A stretch of 64,000 nt of DNA from Halocaridina rubra (lineage: Eukaryota > Arthropoda > Malacostraca > Decapoda > Atyidae): contig JAXCGZ010020990.1 in NCBI GenBank assembly GCA_037179515.1, forward strand, positions 17,501-81,500, written 5' to 3'. The position numbers were made by a program, and so were the translations under genes. A model generated the notes under the pieces. The model was not told where the DNA came from and ran no database searches. It was given only the letters and a program-made list of their open reading frames with translations. Positions 38,900 to 49,026 of the stretch are shown one piece after another; the stretch's first letter is position 1, and each line of letters opens with the position of its first letter.

Positions 38900-38998
38900 G
38901 ATGATGATGATGATGATGACGGTCACGATGAATATGACGATGACGATGACGACAACAACAACAACAACAACAACAATAACAATAACAATAACAATAAC

Positions 38999-39081
<83 letters not shown>

Positions 39082-39122
39082 TAAAAATTGTTATTGTTAT
39101 TGTTATTATTATTATTATTATT
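38803..39122. repeat. Compound trinucleotide microsatellite
   Basis: (AAT)n, then (GAT)n, a GACGGTCACGATGAATATGA interruption, (GAC)n, (AAC)n, alternating AAC/AAT, (AAT)n and finally (TTG/TTA)n on the same strand, showing stepwise mutation and re-expansion. Confidence 0.97.
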
Positions 39123-39343
39123 TCACAAACATAGGCCATTTTATTTTATTTATTTTTAGCTGGTGATCTGGCACCCCTGCACAGCGTGAATATCCACATC
39201 TGAAGTTTTTATTGTTTCTAAGTACATAAAACCCAAATGTAAACAAACTTGACAGCAAATATCTCCCCAGTAAGGTAATGAATTGTTTTTCTTTCATCAC
39301 CATTGTTATTATATAAGTAGCTGGGTTTTTTTTGGAACACCTA

Positions 39344-39597
39344 CAGTTTAGCGGGCCATACCAATGTTCAAAACCTACCAATAAATGGCGATAGGCTCTG
39401 ACTAGAGAACTGGCGGACGAACACACAATAAAAATGGTGACAATAGGCATACGAAACAATTATTTACTATCCTAACTAAAAATACTTACCTAACCCCCAT
39501 CTTACCATCCTAACTAAAAATACTTACCTAACCTTCAGTCGAACTACTTACCAGAGTTGAGGGATGAGGTCGTTAAGCGGCATGGCCCGCTAAACTG
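39344..39597. mobile_element. 254-bp MITE with perfect 16-bp TIRs
   Basis: The left end CAGTTTAGCGGGCCAT and the exact reverse complement at 39582-39597, both flanked by TA (39342-39343, 39598-39599), as in Tc1/mariner-superfamily insertions. The interior holds two copies of ATCCTAACTAAAAATACTTA about 37 bases apart. No transposase. Confidence 0.8.
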
Positions 39598-39599
39598 TA

Positions 39600-40371
39600 A
39601 ACTACCCTTTTTTTTTTCTTCCTTCCAATGCCTTTGCAGTGATAAGATAACATTGCTTAAATTTTATGAAATCTGTCACCATCATTAGGTACGCTGTCTA
39701 GGCTGAGGGACCTATGAGCCTTTTACCTCAATAGTGAAATTTCAAAACTTATTTTAATTTTTTTAATATCAAAACACACGGTATAGTTTGGTTATATATA
39801 ACGTGTACTTTTGTCATTACTTCGGGTCTGGTTAGCTTCATTGAAACATTGTGCTACGCTTCTATATCGGAAGTGGTGTTGAGATTTGGTTTGTGTTAGA
39901 AAAATTAGTCTCTCACCACCCCCTCTCCACCCTAAATTCGAAAATGGTATACTTGTAAATATGGTCTTGATTTCCAATTTTCTTTTGATAATCATATGGG
40001 CTAATGTGTACATGAACACTTCTTGTAAATTAAAAGATCTCGTGGAATATATTTGCTTTGATTATGTTAGTTCACCCCCTGTTAATACATACACACTTAT
40101 GCAATGGCCACAATACCTATTGTAAGGGGTGGCAGAGTCAAAGCACACACCCATGTTCAGAAGCCACTTTACTCCAATTAAGCCTCATAGCACTTTGGAG
40201 TTAAAGGGCTTCTGCAATTCACCCCCCCCCCCATTATACTGTTTTGGGCATCCACAGGTTAAATGGGCAAGAACCTCCTACTCTAAGGCCCTGTTAAGAA
40301 ACGAGTTTATAGCTAATTGAAATTATTGTTCTAAAGTTCTTTTGTATAATTTTCTAGTATTTCACTAACTC
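39600..40371. other. Non-coding spacer
   Basis: No gene recognised. A C-run at 40220-40232. Confidence 0.35.
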
Positions 40372-42115
40372 ATAGTCATAGATTTTATTGCCAAATATTT
40401 AGTATACATACAGGAATAAATATGTACATTATATTCAGAGGCACTAGTCTGCTGAGCAAGAGCTCCTTGGCAGGCAGTTTAATATACATTTCACATAAAT
40501 TAAAGTATGACGGCAATAGTTAACAAAAGCTCCAATATAGCAATCTCATACTTATCTTGTAATAAAACAAAACAGTAGCCTGACCTTAACCTGGACATAA
40601 TGATACACTAATACTGTATTAATTATTAATCAACAGCTGCTTGATTTTGCCTAGTAAATAAATGCTTTTTGAGTTTCTTTTTAAATAAAGTTGTGCCAGT
40701 TATTGTTTTTAAATCTTCTGGTAATGCATTCCAACATTTTGGGCCAAAACAGTGAATAGGAAATTTGTACAAGGTTGTTCTCGGCTGTGGACATATCAAA
40801 TTTATATTGTTACCTCTGGTTCCATGGCTGTGTTTAATAAATTTAAATAATTTTCTGTTATCATTAACATCACTATGTATAATAATAAGACAGAAATATT
40901 GTATCAAGTAATTAAATTTAAGCAAGTTTAGCTCCCTGAATAAAGAGGAAGTTAAGTCATATTTTCCACTATATGTAATAGTTCTGATCAGTCTTTTCTG
41001 AGTTACAAATACATCCCTTACAATTGACGGCCAAGTACAACCCCAGATGGACAAACAGTATATAATATGAGGATAACACAGGGAATAGTATATGCTTTTT
41101 AAGGCCTCATTTGTTAGGTTATATCTTGGACAGTTTTGAGCAGACATATTGAATATGATATTTCCAACTTAAATTTTCATCAGTAATTACTCCCAAAAAT
41201 TTCTTACAAGCAGCTCTTTTAACTTCATACCCATTCATATTAACTTGACCAATATTGTGTACTACAGATATATTTTGAAAGAAGATATAGTCAGTTTTGA
41301 AAACATTTAGCTTTAATTTATTAACAGAGACCCAGTTGTTAATTTTTTCTAGTTCACTATTTAAAACAGAATGCAGGTGGTCAAGGTTATTATCATGCAA
41401 GAGAAGGTTGGTGTCATCTGCATAGAGAATATATTTGAATTTATTACTGGCATTGGAAATATCATTTATATAAACTAAAAATAACAATGGGCCCAGTATT
41501 GATCCCTGTGGTACTCCCCTCTCAATAGTTTGCAACAAAGATGCTTTCCCATTACAAAATACGGCTTGTTTTCTATTTTTCAAGTAGCTCTTAAATAACT
41601 GTAATGGTGTTCCCCTAATACCCACACAAGTTAGTTTTTCTATTAGTATATCATGGTCTAATGAGTCAAATGCTTTGAACAAGCCTAGGAAAACCCCTGC
41701 AACAAAGTTTTTATTTTCCAAATTTTGATAAACATCACTTGTAAAGTTCATTATTGCTTTTTCAGTGGTGTTATTATTACGGAATCCATATTGATTTTCG
41801 GATAATAGGTTGAATTTTTCAAGGAATTCTTTAAGTCTGTGAACAATCGCTTTTTCAAGCACTTTACTTAAAGACTGTAAGATAGATATAGGTCTATAGT
41901 TATTTTCATCATCTACAGTGCCTGACTTAAAAATAGGTATTACTTTAGCACTTTTTAGTTTGTCTGGAAAACATCCTTGCTGAAAACATAGATTGATTAT
42001 GTGGGTAAGTGGGGTACCAATGTAATGGGCAGTGACCTGGAGTAGTTTTGCTGGAATTTCATCATATCCCGATGCTGTATTTGGTTTTAAGGTTTTTATA
42101 TAATGTGAGAGTAAA
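40372..42115 (-). pseudogene. LINE ORF2 relic (RT and C-terminus), second family
   Basis: Minus strand, from about 42110: SHYIKTLKPNTASGYD, VIPIFKSGTVDDENNYRPIS, NQYGFRNNNTTEKAI, motif A changed to FLGLFKAFDSLDH (usual FLDLSKAFD, so the first Asp is lost), GVPQGSILGPLLFLVYINDI, YADDTNLLL and KFLGVITDENLSW. A frameshift near 41130 moves the C-terminus (41147-40626), which has PHIIYCLSIWG and LFKKKLKKHLF. The 3' UTR runs to an AATAAA near 40385. 5'-truncated and inactive. Related in style to CR1/L2-type elements but distinct from the family at 1-4492. Confidence 0.88.
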
Positions 42116-42322
42116 TATCTTTAGCAAATATTGGCTAAAAAAATCTCTTATCAAAAATATTCAAAATTAATCTCTTGGCACCATACCATAATGGTATAAT
42201 CACAATTCTTTGTCAAGAGATCCAACTAAATTATGATTATGCCATTACAACATGGTGCTTAGAGATTATTGGTAGATTATTTTTGTAATAGAATTATTGA
42301 GCCAATATTGTTGATATTTGCT
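42113..42322. mobile_element. Foldback element, about 95-bp inverted arms
   Basis: The left arm (42113-42208) and right arm (42228-42322) are imperfect inverted repeats: AGCAAATATTGGCT versus AGCCAATATTGTTGATATTT, GGCACCATACCATAATGG versus CCATTACAACATGGTGC. The loop is about 20 bases. It sits directly at the 5' truncation point of the LINE relic. Confidence 0.7.
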
Positions 42323-43366
42323 TTTTAACACTATTCAGTTTAGTTATTTACACTAGGTTAGCTTAAGCCCTGGCTGAATTATTTCATAAAGCATTTCGTA
42401 GCATACTAGATTGTATTACAAGATCTTAACCCACTATAATCCAAACAAAATATTTTGCTTTTCCACCGCTGTCGTAAATATAGATGGTATGCGAGTAATG
42501 TATTTTTTGATATTGACGATAATTCTTGTCATGTATTTCAAGACATTTGAAGTTGTTTTATCAATCATTACATATTTGCAACCTAGCAGTTTATTTTAAT
42601 TGTAGATTTTGCATTTTTCATAAGATCACTGTAAAGTTTCATTGAGCACAGGTTCAAACCTACAGTATTATTGCTCTTCTTAAGAGTAAGAAAAATTACA
42701 GCATAGCTATGTAAGAGGCAAGTAATTTTTCCTTCCTGATTAACTAGCTGTCATCTTTGTACATATTTAATCTAAATTTAATTTCTCATTTACGTTATAC
42801 AATCCCATTAATAAATATGTGAAGTCTTAAGTATGAAAATTTCATTTTGTTTTTTGAACATTTATTTCCTTCCTAATGCACTGACATATTGATTGAGATC
42901 AGCGCCCTGTTTAGGTAAGGACAGTACGTGCTTTTAAAGTTAAAATAATTTTGTAAAATTTTACTGTTTCTTTACTGTTGTATCTTATGTTCTGTCCATA
43001 GATGGTGAATAAGTTTATTAATTCATCATAATGACCAAATACAGAATGAATAAATATATGAGTCAGCATTTTGTTTATAGAGGTACTTGACCTAAACGCT
43101 TAGAATTTAAACACTTAGCCCAACAGAAAGAGTGATTCGAAACAAATATTAAAAGACTGATTGTCTTAAAGATATTAGCCTTTGGGCTAAATATGACAGT
43201 TATCTGATACCCTTCTTTCTACTGTGAATTCCCTCTTTAGTAGCCAGGTAGAGAGATGTTATATGATCCAATTTGTGAAGTTAGAATTTTGGGTATAAAT
43301 AAGGTTCTATGCTGCCATGGTAATGTCATGTATGTGCTTTCAAATATTTTCCTTCTATTTTTCTTT
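42323..43366. other. Non-coding sequence upstream of the zinc-finger gene
   Basis: No coding region recognised. It may be an intron of the zinc-finger gene, given the acceptor at its right end. Confidence 0.35.
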
Positions 43367-43370
43367 CAGC
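43345..43370 (+). promoter_or_regulatory. Splice acceptor upstream of the zinc-finger CDS
   Basis: A long pyrimidine tract ending TTTTTCTTTCAG (CAG 43367-43369) precedes about 210 bases without ATG-initiated coding before the start codon at 43579. It fits a 5' UTR intron with all coding in the final exon. Confidence 0.45.
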
Positions 43371-43578
43371 TTACCTGAGGGAGTATAAACATATCACATT
43401 GTGATTTTATTTATTAACTAATGATACTATAATGTCAACATGGAGTAAATAGAGTTCAATATATTTTATTATGGAAGAAATAATACAAATCCTTAGAATT
43501 CAAAAGATTCTCATAAGGAAAAAACACGCTGTATCTCTATTTATTATTACCTTTTGTCGTCAGTACATTTAATTGAAA

Positions 43579-45102
43579 ATGTCCGACAAAGAGAAAGTAT
43601 TTATCTGTAATGACAGTAATAAAGTATGTCCCAAAAAGGAAACATTAAAAAGAGAAGGACCCTATGATATATGTGAAAAATTGTCTTCCCAAAATGACAA
43701 CAAACTTCATATTTGTAGCATTTGCAGTAAAACATTTTCTAGGAAAGAAAATTTGAAAAGACATGCCTCAGTTCACAGTGAAGAAAAACCTTACATGTGT
43801 CCGATTTGTAACAAATCATATTCTCAGAAGAGCCGTTTGAAACAGCACTCCTTTTGCCATACAGGAGAAAAACCCTATGTGTGTGTAACATGCCATAAAT
43901 CATTTTACCGGGAAATAGAACTAAGAAGGCATACTTTAATTCATAGTGGAACAAAAGCTTATGTGTGTGAGGTTTGCAATAAGTCATTTGTTCAGAAGGA
44001 AAATTTAAAAAGACATTCTCTGTTGCACACTGGAAAAAAACCTTATGTATGTGATGTTTGCAATAAGTCGTTTGCTCAGAAGGGACACTTAAAAAATCAT
44101 AGTCTAATGCACACTGGTGAAAGACCGTATATATGTGATATTTGTAGCAAATCATTCACTCAGAAAGGTATTTTGAAAAACCATTTGTTAACTCACTGTA
44201 GAGAGAGACACGTGTGTAAAATATGCTATAAATCGTTTGCCCAGGAACGTGATTTGAAATACCATTCGTTAAATCATGATGGCGATAAACCTCATGTTTG
44301 TCCTATTTGTAATAAATCTTTTGTAACGAAAGGAAAGTTGAATACACATTCCTTAATTCACTCAGAAATAAAGCCTTATTCTTGTACAGTCTGCAATAAA
44401 TCGTTTACTCGGATGGGTCTTTTGAAACGACATTCACCTACACACACTGGTGAAAAACCATATTCATGTGTTGTTTGTAAAAAATTATTTTCTCGTGAAG
44501 AGTCTTTGAAAAGGCATTCCTTAATTCATAGTGGAGAAGCACCTCATAAATGTAATATTTGCGGTAAATCCTTTTCCCTAAAAGGACATTTAAAATATCA
44601 TGCTGTGGTACATACTGGAGAAAAGCCACATACATGCAACGTGTGTAAAAAGTCATTTAAGTATAGATATTCCCTGAAAAAGCATATTGTTTTACATACA
44701 GTGGATGAAGATTCAGATTCAAATAGTATATTGCTTAAGACAGGCACAACATATGACGCTTGTGAAACTATTACTAATAAACAGGACATAACTCTTGAAT
44801 ATGTTATAAACACTGATTCTAAGAAGGTAGACAGTGCACAACTTGCAGGGGGAGAACCAATAGCCACAAATTCCAAGCACTGGTGTAATGACATTGTAAA
44901 AGAAGAACATGATGTAGATTATGAAAATACAGATTGCCATAATGTAGATAAAAGTAACAAAGGAATATTAAAAGGTGTTAAATTTTCATTGGATAAGGAC
45001 AAAGCTGATATTGTAAGGAGTGAACAGAGTTCAGTTTACGGAGATATCATTTACTGTGATGAAATGAGAGATAATACAGAAATCAAGGCAGTTTATTATT
45101 AA
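43579..45102 (+). CDS. C2H2 zinc-finger protein, 12 fingers
   Basis: 507 residues from ATG 43579 (MSDKEKVF; an in-frame TAA lies at 43570-43572). Twelve tandem CX2CX12HX3H fingers span residues about 44-373. Most linkers are HTGEKP-like (HTGEKP, HTGERP, HSGEAP, HSEIKP); between fingers 6 and 7 the linker is HCRERH and shorter. Residues 9-36 look like a thirteenth, ruined finger (CNDSNK...KKETLKR) lacking a Cys and both His. The tail (374-507) is acidic, rich in D, N, S and K, with no known domain. No KRAB, ZAD or BTB domain is visible. It is expected to be a nuclear, sequence-specific DNA-binding regulator; targets unknown. The frame is intact and single-exon. Confidence 0.93.
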   Translation: MSDKEKVFICNDSNKVCPKKETLKREGPYDICEKLSSQNDNKLHICSICSKTFSRKENLKRHASVHSEEKPYMCPICNKSYSQKSRLKQHSFCHTGEKPYVCVTCHKSFYREIELRRHTLIHSGTKAYVCEVCNKSFVQKENLKRHSLLHTGKKPYVCDVCNKSFAQKGHLKNHSLMHTGERPYICDICSKSFTQKGILKNHLLTHCRERHVCKICYKSFAQERDLKYHSLNHDGDKPHVCPICNKSFVTKGKLNTHSLIHSEIKPYSCTVCNKSFTRMGLLKRHSPTHTGEKPYSCVVCKKLFSREESLKRHSLIHSGEAPHKCNICGKSFSLKGHLKYHAVVHTGEKPHTCNVCKKSFKYRYSLKKHIVLHTVDEDSDSNSILLKTGTTYDACETITNKQDITLEYVINTDSKKVDSAQLAGGEPIATNSKHWCNDIVKEEHDVDYENTDCHNVDKSNKGILKGVKFSLDKDKADIVRSEQSSVYGDIIYCDEMRDNTEIKAVYY

Positions 45103-45260
45103 AAGTACTGTGGCCTTTTAAGAATATACTGTATATTTCTGTTTGCTTATCATTTTTGTCATTAGTTTGAATTTATATGAAATATATTAATTTCATTAAT
45201 AACACTGAACAGTTAACATACAGTCTAAAATGGTAGGAAAAGCCCATTAAGTAAAACAAC

Positions 45261-45262
<2 letters not shown>

Positions 45263-45343
<81 letters not shown>
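45263..45343. repeat. (TA)n microsatellite
   Basis: A pure AT run that ends at the TA flanking the first transposon end. Confidence 0.98.
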
Positions 45344-45346
<3 letters not shown>

Positions 45347-46653
45347 TGTTACCCCGGTTATTCGCGTTTCTTGGTTCGCGTTCTCACTCTATCGCGTTTT
45401 TTTTTTTTTTTGATAAATTATTATTTTATTTTATGGGTATACACAAAAATATTAAAATATTAAAAAAAAAAAAATTTCAGTATTTTCATTTTTTTTATTG
45501 GAAATGTAAATTTACGTTGCTTGCTGTTATTTATTATGTAAAGGGTGTTTTTTTAACAGTGCAGGGAGGGTTTATACAGTTTGTAAACGAAAAAATCATT
45601 GTAAATGAGTATGTGTGTCACGTCATCACCACCTCATTCATCGTAATTTTATCTATCACTTTCATAAAAATTTACGTTGCGTGCTGTTATTTATAATGTA
45701 AAGGATGTTTTTTTAACAGTGTAGGGAGGGTTTATACAGTTCGTAAGCGAAAAAATAATTGTAAATGAGTATGTGTGTCACGTCATCATCACCTCATTCA
45801 CCGTAATTTTATCTATCACTTTCATAAAAGTTTATGTTGCTTGCTGTTATTTATAATGTAAAGGGTGTTTTTTTAACAGTGCAGGGAGGGTTTATACAGT
45901 ACGTAAACGAAAAATAATTGTAAATGAGTATGTATGTCACGTCATCATCACCTCATTCACCGTAATTTATCTATCACTTTCATAAAAATTTACGTTGCTT
46001 GCTGTTATTTATAATGTAAAGGGTGTTTTTTTTAACAGTGCAGGGAGGGTTTATACAGTACGTAAACGAAAAAATAATTGTAAATGAGTATGTATGTCAC
46101 GTCATCATCACCTCATTCACCGTAATTTTATCTATCACTTTCATATATATTTACGTTGCTTGCTGTTATTTATAATGTAAAGGGTGTTTTTTTAACAGTG
46201 CAGGGAGGGTTTATACAGTACGTAAACGAAAAAACAATTGTAAATGAGTATGTATGTCACGTCATCATCATCACATTCACGGTAAGTTTTCCTATCACTT
46301 TCATAAAAATTTACATTGCTTGCTGTTATCTATAATGTTAAGGGTGTTTTTTTTTAACAGTGCAGGGAGGGTTTATACAGTACGTAAACGAAAAAATAAT
46401 TGTAAATGAGTATGTATGTCACGTCATCATCACATTCACGGTAAGTTTTCCTATCATTTTCATATAAATTTACGATTGCATGCTGTTATCTATGAAGTAA
46501 AGGGTGGTATGTTAACAGTACAGGGACAGTTTATACAGTGTAAACGTAAAAATATATTAAAATATCTATGTACATATAGGCTGATCCTACTTCGCGGATT
46601 TCTTGGTTCGCGCCGGGTCCCGGAACCGAACTACCGCGATAAGTGAGGCAACA

Positions 46654-46656
<3 letters not shown>
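45344..46656. mobile_element. 1.3-kb TIR element with internal 160-bp tandem repeats
   Basis: The left end CAGTGTTACCCCGGTTATTC and the right end, read on the minus strand, CAGTGTTGCCTCACTTATCG are imperfect TIRs next to TA on the left and TG on the right. The subterminal TTCTTGGTTCGCG also recurs. No transposase. The interior is mostly a seven-copy tandem array. The right subterminal part (46540-46656) is the inverse of 46735-46860 in the neighbouring element, so both are one family in opposite orientation. Ends resemble Tigger/pogo-type. Confidence 0.8.
45511..46570. repeat. 160-bp minisatellite, 7 units
   Basis: The landmark TTTACGTTGC(T/G)TGCTGTTA starts at 45511, 45671, 45831, 45989, 46150, 46310 and 46469, giving periods of 158-161. 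Each unit includes AACAGTGCAGGGAGGGTTTA and GTCACGTCATCATCA. The last unit is the most diverged and leads into the transposon end. Confidence 0.95.

Positions 46657-46658
<2 letters not shown>

Positions 46659-46733
<75 letters not shown>
46659..46733. repeat. (TA)n microsatellite
   Basis: A pure TA run separating two transposons of the same family. Confidence 0.98.
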
Positions 46734-46734
<1 letters not shown>

Positions 46735-47051
46735 CAGTGATCCCCCCCTTATCACGGTAGTTCGGTTCCGGGACCCGGCGCAAGACAGGAAAACCGCGAA
46801 GTAGGATCAGCCTATATGTACATAGATATTTTAATTTATTTTTACGTTTACACTGTAAACGTAAAAACAAACCACCCTTTACTTCATAAATAACAGCATG
46901 CAACGTAAATTTATATGAAAGTGATAGATAAAATTACGGTGAATGAAGTGGTAATTACATGACATACTCATGTACATAGGTATTTTATATTTATTTTTGC
47001 CAAAAAAAAAGCCGTGGTACAGTGAAAACGCGATCCAGCGGGGGATCACTG
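46735..47051. mobile_element. 317-bp MITE, single-unit relative of 45344-46656
   Basis: The ends CAGTGATCCCCC (46735-46746) and its exact reverse complement (47040-47051) are flanked by TA on both sides. It carries one copy of the sequence (minus strand) that is repeated seven times in the neighbour: GTTACTTCATAAATAACAGC-like, then ATGCAACGTAAATTTATATG and GATAGATAAAATTACGGTGA. No coding capacity. Confidence 0.85.
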
Positions 47052-47256
<205 letters not shown>

Positions 47257-47281
47257 AAAACAATTTTATTTAAATCTAATG

Positions 47282-47400
47282 TTAATAAATAATATTTTCA
47301 ATATGATTTCCATCATTTTCAATGCATAATTTTATGCGCTTTACAAAATTCAGGTGAACTCGATTGAATAGGTCTGCATAGTGAAATTTCCTATGTACCC
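47282..47400 (-). pseudogene. Transposase C-terminal relic
   Basis: The minus strand reads [20 protein letters not shown] then [14 protein letters not shown] and a stop at 47282-47284. The ...R(I/V)KLCIEN.G.HIE... ending is typical of IS630/Tc1/mariner-superfamily transposases. The rest of the gene is missing; the segment is bounded by (TA)n on both sides. Confidence 0.5.
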
Positions 47401-47417
47401 CTACTTTGTGGACACCC

Positions 47418-47838
<421 letters not shown>

Positions 47839-47869
47839 GTTGTTTTATTTAATGGGCTTTTCCTGCCAT

Positions 47870-48391
47870 ATTAATTTCATGTTTGTTTACTTTTAGTGAA
47901 GGAGTAAGAAATGACTATATCTGTGTGCATAACATAAATTGGATAAGATATGTGATAAATACTCAGATATTGTAGGTTGAACAGGATCACTTATGATTTG
48001 TGTTGGATTTACCTATTTAGTTCCTCTGATATTTACAAAATTAGTTTATGTCACATTACATAGTTGCCAATTAGCAGTGGTTTTCTTTTCCTTAAACATA
48101 AGAAACCTTAAATGTGTCAAGTTTTATTTTTATCTTCAGTTCTTCAATTGATAATTAGTCAGATATTATTACATATGGCAAATAATGTAACCCTAAAGTA
48201 ACAGCAAATATAGTGTTCGCATATATCATGGTTAGTAGTTCCACTAGTCCATGTGCAAGTAGAAAAACCCTTATATAAAGGAGCCTATATCTATTGCACA
48301 TACCTATTCCTTAAACTTAATCTAATTAAATTTAAATTCTTTGTAAAAATGGTACAGTAGTTGTAATAATATAAAATATGTGGCATAGAGG
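47870..48391. other. Non-coding spacer
   Basis: No gene recognised. Confidence 0.35.
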
Positions 48392-48826
48392 TTATATCGT
48401 AGAAGAAATTTCTCTGAATACTTCATAAATTGGTTGATCAGCAGAGTGGAATGCATATTTTACCCAAGGTTCCAAGACACCATTCTTCACATAATCTCCA
48501 TTGAAGACTGTATGGAGAGAGCTTTCTCCCATTGAGATACAGGTTTCTTCACCAGAAATTATCTTAAACATGAAGTCCCTTTTGCCTTAGTGACCGAGTG
48601 TTGGAAGGTCACCCTTCAACATCAGGTTACTAAACATACTTTGCCAAAAATAAATGACTTGAAATAAAGACGGAAGTTCCACCTCCAGAGGAGAGAAAGG
48701 TATACTGTATTCTGGCAAAAAAAAACCCTTACCACGTTCGGAAAAGCTCACTCTATACATTTGCAAAGGAGATATCTGAGTCATGAGGTCTTGGATCCTT
48801 GAGTAAAATTTACATTTCTCTGATGC
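48392..48826 (-). pseudogene. Unrecognised protein-like frame with one internal stop
   Basis: On the minus strand a single reading phase is open from 48826 to 48392 except for one TAA at about 48587-48589. Upstream of it: ISPLQMYRVSFSERGKGFFL and FQVIYFWQSMF; downstream: MFKIISGEETCISMGESS, VKNGVLEPWVKYAFH and a stop. Composition and length (about 145 codons in an AT-rich genome) are protein-like on both sides of the stop, so it may be a pseudogene or a cryptic exon pair. I do not recognise the family. Confidence 0.35.
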
Positions 48827-49026
48827 TCAACCAATACGTACAGGTTTACTAAATCTCTGTCTAAATGTTATATGATACAGTATCAAATTTTTCCATAAGC
48901 GTATTTCCTTCAGTAAGTTATAAGTTGACTATATATTCTACACAATACATAAAATAAAACACAATGAGCAAAACTGAAAGAAATAATGTCCTAGAAATGT
49001 AAAACATATCTTGAAACGCCTTGAAT

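Noticed and set aside
45344..46656. CRISPR-like array (seven regular repeats)
   Set aside because: Units are continuous 160-bp tandem copies with no unique spacers, inside a eukaryotic transposon.
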